DNA of 64,000 nt from positions 503,030,442 through 503,094,441 of the forward strand of contig NC_081410.1 of NCBI RefSeq assembly GCF_030272615.1, given 5' to 3'. The DNA is from Cryptomeria japonica (Eukaryota > Streptophyta > Pinopsida > Cupressales > Cupressaceae). Positions within the stretch are counted from its first letter, which is position 1; every line of letters begins with the position of its first letter. Position numbers and translations under genes: made by a program. Shown here in pieces: positions 10,403 through 22,101 of this stretch. The notes under the pieces were generated by a model, which saw only the letters and a program-made list of their open reading frames with translations, had not been told where the DNA came from and did not search any database.

Positions 10403-11340
10403 ATGTTTCACAAATCATATTGTACATATCATATCCACCCATCTAAGGCATCACCAGAAATTCACAAATGCTTATCAATCTTGGACATACTTAGTGTAGT
10501 CACTATCCTTGGTTTATCTGAAACAATTATCCAAATAATATCCCACCATGGCTTGGTGATCAGTGTACATATCCATGTCAAATTAGTATCAACAATAAGG
10601 GGCAAAATCCTGACCTCGATAGGGGCATTTCGCCTTCAACATTTTCAACATCAGACCAAAAACGTAGCAAGACAACAAGGATCAAAACAACTAACAAATG
10701 CCAAACGACAATGCAAGAAGGCTAAACATCATGAACTTGAACTGATTTCAACTGAACAAAGATCTATTTTGCAAGATGTTTTAATTGACAAGAATACATT
10801 TCCAATAGCATGCATGATTACTTATGGTTGTTAATTTTTGCTTATCATATCTCCTGAGCACCTCCAGGATGTCTTACGACTAGAGAAGCAATGAAGGAAT
10901 GTGATGTTTTATTTGTCTTCTATCTGTGAGTGAAGTCTTTTACCATGCAAATTTGTCCTATGAAGAAATCCGATGGCATATCACTGAGGACATTTTGGAT
11001 TTGTATGGAACAAAGGTTAACTCTTGTATGTTTACGTAATATGCACTCAGGTCGTCCTGGTTCAATTATACCTTGACGCTTGTGCTATCTTGCAAAATCA
11101 AATATCATGTAAATTTTTCTCAGGTCATTATGGTTCAATTATACCATTATGCTTGTATAAATTTTCAACATATCCTAAACAAATCAATGCTCAATGATGA
11201 TATCTACAAAGAAAGCAAACAAATGGCTATATCGGATGGCAAATGCAAGACGAGGATGCTCCAAAAAAAAAAAAAAAAAAAAAAGAGCATTAGTTGCATA
11301 TCATTTTAACATAGTTGCATATCATTTTACAATTAGTTCC
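10403..11340 (+). repeat. 3' internal region shared with element A
   Basis: It matches 2970-3790 in order and orientation, including the block GTCATTATGGTTCAATTATA near 11125 and GGTTCAATTATACC(A/T)T. It is non-coding apart from short chance frames, and includes a poly-A run at 11263-11284. It links the pol-less element B to the pol-bearing element A. Confidence 0.8.
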
Positions 11341-11524
11341 ATATCATATCATACATCTCATTTTCAAAATATCATTCATCATTCATCATTGCATCCCTCA
11401 CATGCATATCTATCACATCATCATGGAATCTTTCTTCACTTTCATATTTCTATCATTCTTCTAAACTATCTTCATCATTCTTCTAAACTATCTTCTATCA
11501 TTCTTCCAAACTATCTTCTATCAT

Positions 11525-11890
11525 GTCTTATACAGGATGTATCTTTCCCGCAACCAGATGTTTTGATCAGCTCTTATACAGGATATATTGTTCCTGAAAC
11601 CAGATGTTTTGATCAGCTCTTATACAGGATATATTGTTCCTGAAACCAGGCATTTTGATCGGTCTTATATAGGATATATCATTCCTGAAACCAGGCATTT
11701 TGATCGGTCTTATACAGGATATATCATTCCTGAAACCAGACACTCAATCATCCATGTCTTATACAGGTGGTATCCTTCTTGAAACCAGATGCTTGATCAT
11801 CCATATCTTATACAGGTGGTATCATTCTTGAAACCAGACGCTCGATCATCCATGTCTTATACAGGAGGTGTCATACCTGAAACAAGACTT
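11525..11890 (+). repeat. About eight tandem units of ~48-54 bp (CTTATACAGG…CCTGAAACCAG)
   Basis: Each unit has TCTTATACAGG, then a variable GGTAT/ATATAT part, TTCCTGAAACCAGA and GATC. Units drift gradually from left to right, as in unequal-exchange arrays. Two outlying units occur at 9690-9780. The array sits in the non-coding 3' part of element B. Confidence 0.88.
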
Positions 11891-12494
11891 GCTCTCATTC
11901 CAATCAATCTAATCAATCTTATCAAACCCATGCATGCCTTCACTATCTACTCTTCCATCTTTCAAACAACATTCTTCTTCTTTCGAGAGATCATTCATGC
12001 TTTGTGTGCACGAACGATCTCCCGAGGGGCATTATCATATCAAATCTCAAAACAAATCCAATATTAGTTTCCACATCACAACAAAGATATCAAAATCAAA
12101 CTTACATCAACAACATGAAACAAATTTGCTCATCTACATCAAGTTCAAAAACCTATCATTTCATATCAACTTGTAACACAACTCAAGTTCTCAAAAACCA
12201 TATCAAAACTTGTAAAACAGCTCAAGTACCAAAATCACATAAACTTGTAAAACAACTCAAGTTTCCCACCCATATCAGCTTGTAACACAACTCAAGTTTC
12301 CAACCCATATCGGCTTGTAATACACATCAGGCTTCCCACATCGAACTTGAAATAGAACACGCAAATAAATCATATTTTGATCAGAACAACACATTGATAT
12401 CTACATAACTTGAAATATCTCACATCAAAACAAGTTATACTGACACTCATATTGGACAACTACATAAAATCAAGACAGCATGACACAAATATCG
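11891..12494 (+). other. 3' internal region of B with CTTGTAA…CTCAAG repeats
   Basis: From about 12150 to 12330 five imperfect ~42-bp units contain ACTTGTAAAACAACTCAAGT or a close variant, followed by CCCACCCATATC-like sequence. The remainder shows no gene. Confidence 0.65.
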
Positions 12495-12612
12495 AATCTG
12501 GGGCATCACACATCAAATCAAATCTGGGGCATCACCATCAAAATATCGAATCTGGGGCATCACACATCAAATCAAATCTAGTATCACACATCAAATCAAA
12601 TCTGGGGCACAA
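12495..12612 (+). repeat. Tandem units with AATCTGGGGCATCAC
   Basis: Four units of about 28-33 bp share AATCTGGGGCATCAC and CATCAAATCAAATCT. They end about 100 bp before the polypurine tract. Confidence 0.85.
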
Positions 12613-12712
12613 CTTACAAATCATAAGAGCGACACAACAAAAATTGCATTTGATCATAAAATCACAAAAACACATCATTTTCTTTGAAATAACATGTGCA
12701 CACACGTCACTT

Positions 12713-12727
12713 CAAAGAGGGGCAAAA
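12713..12727 (+). other. Polypurine tract of element B
   Basis: The sequence CAAAGAGGGGCAAAA directly precedes the LTR start TGTAGACG. This is the expected position and composition of the plus-strand primer. Confidence 0.85.
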
Positions 12728-14204
12728 TGTAGACGTATAAAAATGACCATATTCCTAAATAAATATTTTATGTTCATTTCTCTATTTGATTAAATCCAAT
12801 TTAATTAAATTATCCACATTCTTCTATTTAATTAAATAAATTATTCAATTTATTTGAATTAAATTCACTATACCCATTTAATGAATAAATCATTTTATTC
12901 AATTAAAACCCCCCTATCCACTTTTAATTAAATTCAAATTTAATTAAATAGTTATCCCAAATTGAATAAATCTAATTTATTTAATTGCTCCAAATTACAA
13001 CCAAATTGAATGAATTAAATTATTTCAATTAAATCCTATTATCTCTCCATCCACTTGCAAAATCTGAAACCCCTTTCTAATCCCTTCTAGAATCTTCTAA
13101 TCGCTTCTAATTAACCTAACCCCTCCTCTAAACTTTGTCACATCCCTAAGCAAAGGGAAGTCACTTCTCAAATGGCTTAAAGTCTTTGATAACCATTAAA
13201 GGTTTTCAACCTTCAACCACCAAAATCCTCAAAGTCTTTGAAAACCATTGAAGGCTTCCAACCTTCAACCACTTAATCCCCAAAGTCTCCAATAACCATT
13301 AATGGTTAATTCAAACCCTCCCACATGGTTAAAACATTTGTTTTGACTCAACCTCTACCCAACCCAAAGGTCTCATCAGGCCATTAATGCTTTGACCATG
13401 ATTATCTCTTAATCATTTGCACAAAGGTTTATCTTTGGATTAACTCTTAATCCAGTGGGTAAGCCTAACTTAGACTTGACCCTTAGCCTTTAGATAACCA
13501 TGAGGTCTTCTCAGGCCTTTAATGCCTCCAACCTCTTCTCTCAACCCAACCCTATGTTGACATTTGTCACCATTTCATTGGTGCCAATTGTGCACATGGA
13601 TCCCCAACTTTCAAACCTGGCCCTTGATTAAACCTTTCAATCTTGACCATACATTGCCCTATTTATGCTATAAATAGAGCTCTCATTCCTCCATTCTCAA
13701 CAATCATCTTTCAAATTTGAAGCATTACACTTATGCTCAAATTCCTTCAAGCTTTCTCATTTTTATGCTCATCATTTAGCCTCTTTTAGATTAGGAATTA
13801 GACTAATATGCATGTTTAGAATAATTTCTTTATCATTTTAGCTCAATCATAGATTAAATATAGTATGCTAGGATAGTATTCATACTAAACCTGTCATCTT
13901 ATCACTTATTTTATTGCATTTTAGCATCATACATAGCTTACAACACATCTCATACTAAAATCAATCAAAAGCATCTCTCATTCTCATATTTGCCATCCCT
14001 GAACCATTTTGCTCAGTGATCTGAGAGCAAAACATTGGTTTGAGGGACATTGTGAGATAGAGAACCATGGGACCCTCCTTGGGAAGCTGAGTAACACTAC
14101 GTTACTCCATAGCTTGCATCAAGAAGTCCTGTGTGTGTGTGTGGACTAGTATTTTGAAATATTTTCACATATTTAGTTTTATCAGCCCACTTTTCCCGCA
14201 TACA
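12728..14204 (+). repeat. 3' LTR of element B (1477 bp)
   Basis: It starts TGTAGACGTATAAAAATG after the polypurine tract and ends CCCGCATACA, matching the 5' remnant end at 4526. The first 330 bp are rich in TTAATTAAAT words. At 13155-13330 three ~57-bp units contain CAAAGTCT…AACCATT…CAACCTTCAACCAC. A TATA box lies at 13668-13680, and the last ~100 bp match 4443-4526. Confidence 0.88.
13668..13680 (+). promoter_or_regulatory. LTR promoter TATA box
   Basis: GCTATAAATAGAG fits the plant TATA consensus and lies about 535 bp before the LTR end, a normal place for the U3/R border. The transcription start would be roughly 30 bp downstream. Confidence 0.6.
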
Positions 14205-16240
14205 AAATGCAATAAGAGGCTCATAATATCAATTAAATTTGAAATCATAATCATCATATACCCATTCATATACATGGTCATCCAAAGGTCATAAAACCAA
14301 GCCTCATAGCATAAAATGCATGAATAAGATAATAAATTTCTACAACAAGGCACATCTACTTGCTGGACTGAACACAATAAATAACTCTATCTACCATGGC
14401 TTCTCAACGTGGTAGAGGCATAACCCCATCATAAAGATCATATAAAAGAAAAACCATAAAAAATCCATCAAATCCATCAATTGTACAATCTATAAAATCA
14501 TCAATAAACATCTAAAAAGCCTCTAGTACAAACAAATGACTGAGAGAAATAGATTAAAACAAGTAAAATACTGGAAAACTCCAAATACACAGTCGTAGTG
14601 TTTTAGTCATATATTAAAAACCCAAATCACACATTTCACAATTTTAATACAAAATTTAGATGACTTAAGGCAAAAAATCCCAATAAATTTAGTGGAAACC
14701 CAGTTGATATTTTTGGAGAAATGTTAGAAATAAAGTTGCAGATTTGTACCTAAGAACCATAGATACAACGCAAACATAAAATACAGGTTGCAACATAGAA
14801 TCAAAATGAATAAATTAAAATACATAATCTGTAGTTTGACTATAATCATTTTCCCCATTTAAAACCCACAAACAATAATTCTACAGACATGGAGAATACA
14901 GATAAATAAAATAATCTCTATAAAAGACAAGGGCTCCAACCTGAAATTAGAAGTTATGGAAGAAATTTGACGAAGAGCTCCAAATCCAAATCCAAACACA
15001 AGATCTAGCAAAAAAACAAGCCACAATCCAAATGTTGTAGAAAAAAAATCTCCAAGAATGGTAAAAACCCCTCGACAACAAGCCTAGACTACCCAATAAA
15101 AAGAAATCCAAAGCAAAACCCTAGCAAATGAAAATAAATCAAAATATAATATTTTCTACCAACCCCATGTTAGGTTACTTTTATATTTTCCCTTTCAAAT
15201 TCAACCAATAAGAATGGAGGGTAGGTAGTAGTAACACAAAATCTTTGATACAACTTAGTGGGAAGATATTATTATTTTATTCAAATGTGTTCATACACTC
15301 CCACTAATAAATAAAGTCAACTATATAAATAAAACATAAGCCATAAATAAATAAATAAATAAAATTAAATTAAATATAATCTCATAAATAGTCAAGCCAA
15401 TAGCATTTAATGGTAGGTGGGGAATATAATAAACTCATTTACTCTTATAACGAGAGAAATAGCTAAAATTGTATAAAATATTATTTATCAAGTAACAAGA
15501 GAAATGTAATAAGATATTATAAAGTATCGATTACCAATGCACAAACAATAATGGCCATGCCCTATTAAATATCTAAGGATCATTTAAGATAAAACCAATT
15601 AAATAATTAAATACAAGATGCCAAGGCTAAAAAGCCGACTAAATAAATAAACATAAAATAACCCAAGGCTCAATAAATAAATTAAAAGCCACCAATAAAT
15701 ATTAATCAACATTAAAATATCAAAGCATTATTAAACAATAAATAAATAAATAAATAAATGCCAGTTAAACAATAAATCAATAATAAATAATAAACATTAA
15801 ATGAATAAATAAATAAATAATTAAATATCAAATAAATGGTCAAACCTCAATAAAGATTAAAACACCAAATAAATATTAAAATCATACAAAATAAATAACC
15901 ATAAAATATCAAATAATTAAAATGATCAAGGCTCATAAATTAAATGCATTAAAATAACCATTATTAATTATAAAATCACATATCAAGAATCACATAATCA
16001 AATAAATCAACCATCTCTAAACATACTCACAATACTGAAAGGATCAAACTCACAAATTGACGTGGCAAATTACGCCAAGATGCTATGACACTTGGTGCAC
16101 ATCTTAGACCTAGAGTATGTGAAGGGAACTCATGTCATCTTTGAACCACATAAGCCATTGGAATTAAAGATACACTTAGACTTGTGGAGCCAAGTGGAGT
16201 TGATGTTTGGTACCTGCAAGGTCCTGCAACCACAAAATGA
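14205..16240. other. AT-rich region without recognisable genes
   Basis: No pol motif, primer site or long open frame occurs on either strand. Composition becomes strongly A+T rich after 15250. It may be a very old retroelement interior or unique intergenic DNA. Confidence 0.5.
15340..15840. repeat. Interrupted AAAT/AATA microsatellite region
   Basis: Runs such as AATAAATAAATAAATAAAT occur near 15340, 15740 and 15805, separated by related AT-rich sequence. Slippage expansion is the simplest source. Confidence 0.85.
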
Positions 16241-16255
16241 TAATACAACATATAC

Positions 16256-16299
<44 letters not shown>

Positions 16300-16304
16300 G
16301 TATA

Positions 16305-16350
<46 letters not shown>
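16241..16350. repeat. Compound microsatellite (ATGTAT)n-(GT)n-(TA)n
   Basis: About nine TATATG/ATGTAT units pass into a short GT run and then some sixteen TA repeats. Long translated frames here (VYVYVY, IYIYIY) are artefacts of the repeat. Confidence 0.95.
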
Positions 16351-16351
<1 letters not shown>

Positions 16352-16739
16352 TAACAGGCAAGTGATAGAGAGTCGTGATGATACATCCCACTCGCAATGG
16401 GTGATGTGGAATTGTCTCTATCACGAAGACAGTCAAAAAATAGTCAAACACATCTCATAAGCATCTCATCAAATGTAATCATGAAATAAGGTTAGTGTAA
16501 TCAAAATAAACATCAAATCGATGATCAACATAATCTTTTGGTAATCTATCACATAGTAAGCATATAGTATACATCGAATCACATGATCAAATCATCCAAA
16601 ATAGCATATGCACAATAATGTCTATCATCACAATGCGTAACTAAAATACATGAACAATCATCATCCAAATCATCATAAATAGTCGAAATAAGTCTATCAT
16701 GCATGAAATAAAAGTCAACTATAATCAAAACAAGTCAAG
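16351..16739. other. Unassigned sequence before the LTR relic
   Basis: No gene or repeat is recognised. The region is AT-rich and may contain the diverged first part of the plus-oriented LTR relic that becomes recognisable at about 16740. Confidence 0.4.
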
Positions 16740-17632
16740 TTAAGGGTGGACACTACATCTTGACTTGAAGATATTAATTTTAATTTTTTGAAAGTTGCAA
16801 ATGAAAGTTTTAGAGTCAATTTTGAGGGATTTAGAGGCTCTGAAATGGGACAAAATTGTCCATGACTAGTGTAGCTAGTTATTTTTGTATAGAGTGCATC
16901 ACAAGATTTTTGGTGCTTCAAACGATTTGTCCATCGAACACCCGGTTCCAAAGTTATGGCCTCTAAAAGTTGGGTCTCTTGAAATATGAAATATAAAAAT
17001 GTTTTAGAATCATAAATGAGTTGTAAAAGGGAGGTACACTTGTTGATGTGTGTTTTGACACATCATAAGGTATCTAGGATTGCAAATAAGATGGGTGCCA
17101 CTTTATTGAGTGGTTTTGGCCCATGGTTTTCTAATACTATTTGATGGTTTGATATATTGTATCTCCTATATATGAGGTGCGTGAGATGGAGGTTGTGTGT
17201 AAGGGTTTTATAGATATTGAGTTACCTTTGAATCTTTGGTTGGTGATACTCCTATGAAAATATTTCTCTGCAAGTATATTCTAATCTATTGTTAATTTTT
17301 GAATATTATATTGGAGAACTTTTGGAGTGTGGAGTTTTTCTCCCGAAAGGGTTATCCCTGTTAGCATTTGCATGAAGATTGCACTAATGATATGTTATGT
17401 TGTCAAGATTGGGTGAAGCTAGTATCAGTTTTTCTATCTACTGACTCACCCCCCCCCCCCCCCTCAGTAGTTGACTGGATTCTCATTCTTTCATCATACC
17501 ATCAATCCCCATGCAAATCATTGTATTGTGGTATAAATATTATTTATGTTAAGTTTTATATCTGTTGTAATGACCTATACAAGTTTTTGTATTACCCTCC
17601 TCTCAAGGTTAGCATAGGAAGTTGATCTGCTA
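16740..17632 (+). repeat. Plus-oriented LTR relic of the C1 copia family
   Basis: Read on the plus strand it matches the reverse complement of the C1 LTR: shared blocks include TCTCCTATATATGAGGTG, TTGAGTTACCTTTG, ACCCTCCTCTCAAGGTTAG and TTCTGCTACTTA-like ends. It is interrupted at 17359-17504 by a small LTR insertion. It ends near 17632, 150 bp before an oppositely oriented copy of the same LTR. The CTATATATGAGG block is a plausible TATA region of this LTR family. Confidence 0.75.
17359..17504 (+). mobile_element. Internally deleted solo LTR of element X (146 bp, TSD ATCCC)
   Basis: It begins TGTTAGCATTTGC and ends CATACCATCA, and is flanked by ATCCC on both sides (17354-17358 and 17505-17509). 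Its two halves match the two ends of the 1381-bp X LTR at 19550-20930; about 1.25 kb between TTATGTTGTCA and AGATTG is absent. A run of 14 C lies inside (17450-17463). It is a solo LTR, later shortened. Confidence 0.85.
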
Positions 17633-17782
17633 CTTAGATTCCTTATAGATTGTTCCTTTGGGACCTTAAATAACATTTTGAAAAGGTCTTCATCTTCCAT
17701 TTGATCCCATCTAGTAAATATTGTGGGATCCCATTTAATAGTAACTATTGTCACAAGTTGTGATGATTGTGGTATGCCATAT

Positions 17783-18677
17783 TGTAAGGAAGTTAAGTAG
17801 CAGAACAATTTCCTACACTAACCTTGAGAGGAGGGTAATGCAAATTTTTTTACAGATCATCAAAACAGTTACAAAAAATAGAAATATACATAATAACATT
17901 CAAACCATAACACAATGATTTATGTGGGGAAACCCCTTTCGAGAGAAAAACATCACTCCAAAATCCGCCCAATATATTATTCAGCAATAAAGAACATATT
18001 ACAATATACTTGTAGAGAAATCTCTTCGCAGGATTATCACTAATATGAGATCCAAAGGTAACTCAATAGACATAATTATACTCTTACAAACAACCTCTAT
18101 CTCACACACCTCATATATAGGAGATGCAACACAAGAATTTGTCAAATAGTATTACAAAACCATGGGCTGAAACCACCCAATAAAGTATAGCCAACCTTAT
18201 CTCCAATATAGATGCCCTATGACATGTTAAAGCACACATCAACATGTGTCCCTCCCTTTTATAGCTAATTTATGTGTTCAATACAAATTATATTTCCTAT
18301 TTTAGGACTACAAACTTCTGGAGGCCATACCTTGTGAACCGTGTGTCCGATTGACGAACCGTTTGAAGTGTCAGAAAGATTGCGAAGTGCTCTATTGTCT
18401 TGTAAACACTAGATTGTTTATTCCCAAATTTTTAGGGAATTTAAGAGGGTCTAAAGTTCCCAAAATTAAGTTTAAACCTTTAATCGCACCCCTCCAAAAT
18501 GGAAACTTTAATATATTCAAAACTAGTTGCAATCTTGTGACGAAACTTTACCGACATGCTTATCTAACCAACTGAAAGCTTTTGGGAGAATTTTGCAACA
18601 TTTTCGTGCTTAAATGAAAACTTACTATAAATAGTAACCTCATGTAAATGCAAGGTTGAGACACCATTTTCCCTTCA
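17783..18677 (-). repeat. Duplicated C1 LTR (895 bp)
   Basis: It starts TGTAAGGAAGTTAAGTAGC (+ strand view) and ends near CCCTTCA, matching the LTRs at 21210-22101 and 61442-62334. It is preceded by CATAT. It belongs to the left copy of the tandem duplication, not to a separate insertion. Confidence 0.88.
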
Positions 18678-19141
18678 TTCTCCCACTTGTCAAGCACCTT
18701 GCAAGAGCAAAGGGAGTATGAGCACAATGAATCAATTGCTAGGGGCCATGAGGCCCATAGAATCTGAACACCATCTGAAATTATTTGTGCTCACAACCTT
18801 AGTTAAAGAATCTGCAACATTCATTAAATTTTCTACCTTAACCAGCTTCACCTTGCCATATTTGACCATATCTATGACAAAATGATACTGAACATCAATG
18901 TGCTTGGTTCGGGCATGAAATGTCAGGTTCTTAGCTAGGCAGATTGCACTCTGACTATCATAATATAATGTCACTACTCCTCATTTTATTCCAATATTTG
19001 AACAAAGTCTCTTCATCCAAATGGCCTCTTTACAAGCATGAGTATCTGCCATATACTCTACTTCAGTAGTGGACAAAGAAACCACAACCTGTCATTTACT
19101 CATCCAACTAATTGCACCACCAAATAAAGTAAACACATAAG
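18678..19141 (-). pseudogene. Duplicated end of C1 pol (RNase H C-terminus)
   Basis: The minus strand (open 18732-18974) reads YYDSQSAICLAKN, HARTKHIDVQYHF and NVADSLTKVV, the end of a Ty1/copia RNase H. In functional copies the first motif is usually YCDN; here it is YYDS. It duplicates 22102-22565. It has no start of its own and is a pseudogene fragment between an LTR and foreign X sequence. Confidence 0.88.
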
Positions 19142-19549
19142 ACCATTAAACCTCTACCCAAGACTACTTTTGAGTATCTTAGAAGTTAGATAGGGGTTGT
19201 ACTCCTTCATGAGGTCAGTTGAGAATGATGTAGATTACATCTGTCCCAGAGCTACTTGCTAAATTTTATAGTAGGACTGGTGTAGAAGTGGAGTTATTCC
19301 ACATGGGGAGCATCAAGTTGCAGGTTGTTGATGTTGAACAATGAAATTTGACATTGCATGTTTTACTTTCAATTTGGCATTGCTGTCAAAGGGGGAGAAG
19401 AACTATGTGATTTGTATGATTGACAAAGAGAAGGAAGACAAGATGAAGACAAGGTGAATACTTGGTAATGTAAACCAAGATTCCTATTCACAATCACAAC
19501 AATCAATGGTATTCATATTTTTATTGCCATCAATGCCAAAGGGAGAGAT
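19142..19549 (+). other. 3' internal end of element X with two polypurine tracts
   Basis: Non-coding tail of a plus-strand copia-type element. It carries TGTCAAAGGGGGAGAAG near 19385 and GCCAAAGGGAGAGAT at 19535-19549, the latter abutting the X LTR. The start at 19142 is a duplication breakpoint, so the rest of X's interior is missing. Confidence 0.7.
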
Positions 19550-20930
19550 AGTTGGCATTTGCATGAAGATTGCATTAATGATATGTTATGTTGTCATTGA
19601 TGTCAATTAACCGGTAATGATATTGTTGTAATGATGTTTTATAACCGATAGGAAGAATTTGTGGAGTAAACCGATATTTCTATGTATTGGAGAGTTGAAC
19701 CAGTAAACCCTACTTGTTGATTTGATAAACCCTAACCAATTAAGTTTGGTGAATTGGTTATATTGGTTTATGATCTGATGATGAACATTGATGATTAGGA
19801 CATGTATGATTATTGCATGAAGAGAGTTTCAAAGTGATTTTGGCACGTTGATGAAACATTTTTTGTCTTGGGAATGAGCAAGTATATTGCATGTAATGCA
19901 AAGCACATGATGAATTACTGAGTTCGATGAAGCGGTGATCAAGGAGCGGTTGAGGTTTTCTTGATTAATGTGTAGAGATTGTTATGTAATCCAATGGTCA
20001 TACTTGAACCAACTTGTTTGTAATCTCTATGAGAGAATTAGGTTTTTATTGTGTTACCAACCTAATTGATTTGTTTATAAGGTCGATGAGTTGTTTAGTT
20101 TCAAAGTTGGCAAAGTTTTAGTTGAGTGTGTGGTTGTCAAACCAGATGATGTATCTGTAGTTTGAGTAAAGGTAGATAGGAGCATGAAAAGGATCTGAAT
20201 AAGCAAGTGTAGTGTTATTCAAATAGATCAACAAACTCCTATTGTTTTCTAATAATTACAGCAGATTGAAATCCCCTAACTGGGTAAGCTCTAACAAGCT
20301 TGGTGCTATTCAAATCCTCTAACCATGTGATCCATTAGCTTGGATTTCAAATCCTCTACCAAGGTTACTGCTTATAGGGTATTGCTTCTAATAAGGAATT
20401 ATAGCCAATCCCTTAACTGGGTGGTCCCTAACAAGATCTATTCTTAACATGACTTTTGTAAAGCTTTAACAGGCTAGACTCCTAATAGGGTGAACTCCAG
20501 AAGAGTTCAAATAGTTATCTTGTGAGTCTCATCTCACTGTGGTTTTCCCATTTGGATTTCCACATTAAAAATATTGTGTCAAGTGGTGAATGTTTTTGTG
20601 GTTATGTTCTTATGGTTGACTTGCTTAACTACTTAGTCCACTTTGATAAATCATGATAACCAGAAGCATTGTGAAATGAAGTTTTACTTATGTCAGTAGA
20701 AGCATTTGGATGTTTATGAGTTTGAAGTTGTTTACTGTTAGTTTGTTGTAACAATCATCCGGTTTATCTTGAGGGTTTTTATCTTGATAGTGATATTGCA
20801 TTGATAGTTCTAAGGTTACATTGAGAAATTGATTTTGAGATTGGTGAAGCTAGTATTGATTTTTCTATCTACTGATTCAGCCCACCCTCTCAGTAGTTGA
20901 CTGGATTCTCATTATTTCATCATACCATCA
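19550..20930 (+). repeat. 3' LTR of element X (1381 bp)
   Basis: It begins AGTTGGCATTTGCATG (TG mutated to AG), directly after a polypurine tract. It ends CATACCATCA followed by ATCCC, the same target sequence as the solo copy at 17359-17504. GATTCAGCCCACCCTCTCAG near 20874 is the counterpart of the poly-C stretch in the solo copy. No coding sequence is seen. Confidence 0.82.
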
Positions 20931-21204
20931 ATCCCCATACAAATCATTGTATTATGGTATAAATGTTATTTATGCTAAGTTTTTACATTTGTTGTAATGA
21001 CCTATAAAAGTTTTTGTATTACCCTCCTCTCAAGGTTAGCATATGAAGTTGTTCTGCTACTAATATTCCTTATAGATTGTTCCTTTGGGACCTTAAATAA
21101 CATTTTGAAAAGGTCCTCATCTTCCATTTGATCCCATCTGGTAAATATTGTGGGATCCCATTTAATAGTAACTATTGTCACAAGTTGTGATGACCGTGGT
21201 ATGC

Positions 21205-21209
21205 CATAT
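21205..21209. repeat. Target-site duplication CATAT, left (C1)
   Basis: CATAT directly precedes the C1 LTR start and recurs at 62335-62339 directly after the other C1 LTR, 41 kb away. A perfect 5-bp match at both outer ends defines C1. Confidence 0.85.
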
Positions 21210-22101
21210 TGTAAGGAAGGTAAGTAGCAGAACAATTTCCTACACTAACCTTGAGAGGAGGGTAATGCAATTTTTTTTACAGATTGTCACAACAGTTACA
21301 AAAAATAGAAATAGACATAATAAAATTCAAACGATAACACAATGATTTATGTGGGGAAACCCCTTTCGAGAGAAAAATCCCACACTCCAAAACCCGCCCA
21401 ATATATTATTCAACAATAAAGAACATATTACAATATACTTGCAGAGCAATCTCTTTGCAGGATTACCACTAATATGAGATCCAAAGGTAAATCAATAGCC
21501 ATAATTATACTTTTACACACAACCTCTATCTCACACACCTCATATATAGCAGATACAACACAAGAATTCGTCAAACGGTATTACAAAACCATGGGCTGAA
21601 ACCACCCAATAAAGAATAGCCGACCTTATCTCCAATCTAGATGCCTTATGACATGTTAAAACACACATCAACATGTGTCTCTCCCTTTTATAGCTCATTT
21701 ATGTGTCTGATACAAATTACATTTCCTATTTTAGGAGTACAAACTTTCAGAGGCCATAACTTTTGAACCGTGTTTCCGATTGACGAACCGTTTGAAGTGT
21801 CAGAAAGCTCGCTACTCTATTGTCTCGTAAACACTAGATTGTTTCTTCCCACTTCTTAGGGAATTTAAGAGAGTCTAAAGTTCCCAAAATTAAGTTTAAA
21901 CCTTTAATCACACCCCTCCAAAATGGAAACTTTAATATATTCAAAACTAGTTGCGATATTGTTATGAAACTTTATCGACATGCTTATCTAACCAACCAAA
22001 AGCTTTTGGGAGAAATTTACAACATTTTCGTGCTTAAATGAAAAATTACTATTAATAGTAACCTCATGTAAATGCAAGGTTGAGACACCATTTTTCCAAC
22101 A
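21210..22101 (-). repeat. 3' LTR of C1 (892 bp)
   Basis: Plus-strand view TGTAAGGAAGGTAAGTAGC … TTTTTCCAACA. The complementary polypurine tract lies just beyond (22102-22125). A TATATAG-like block near 21545 corresponds to the promoter region. Confidence 0.9.

Larger units (their letters stand above)
4443..14204 (+). mobile_element. Element B: pol-less (LARD-like) relative of gypsy element A
   Basis: The element has an LTR-end remnant (4443-4526), a tRNA-Lys-type primer site (4531-4556), about 8.2 kb of internal sequence, a polypurine tract (12713-12727) and a full LTR (12728-14204). No RT, integrase or protease motif is found on either strand. The 3' internal part (10480-11340) matches the region downstream of integrase in element A, so the same family is involved. 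A large pol-less retrotransposon derivative moved by A-type enzymes fits best; secondary loss of pol is possible. The 5' LTR is cut to 84 bp, so no target duplication can be checked. Confidence 0.7.
17505..19141. repeat. Tandem segmental duplication, left copy
   Basis: This segment (end of the LTR relic, 150-bp spacer, C1 LTR and end of C1 pol) matches 20931-22565 almost base for base in layout, with several percent divergence. The copy stops abruptly after ACATAAG at 19141, where X internal sequence begins. Both copies carry CATAT before the C1 LTR, so the duplication came after the C1 insertion. Confidence 0.85.

Noticed and set aside
16092-16460. Open frames rich in VYVYVY / IYIYIY
   Set aside because: Translation of the ATGTAT/GT/TA microsatellite in both directions; no coding evidence.
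17575-17808. 77-codon minus-strand frame (also 21002-21235) with KWDPTIFTRWDQMEDED
   Set aside because: It spans the spacer between two inverted LTRs and runs into both; conservation is explained by the segmental duplication. A short coding relic cannot be excluded but is not supported.
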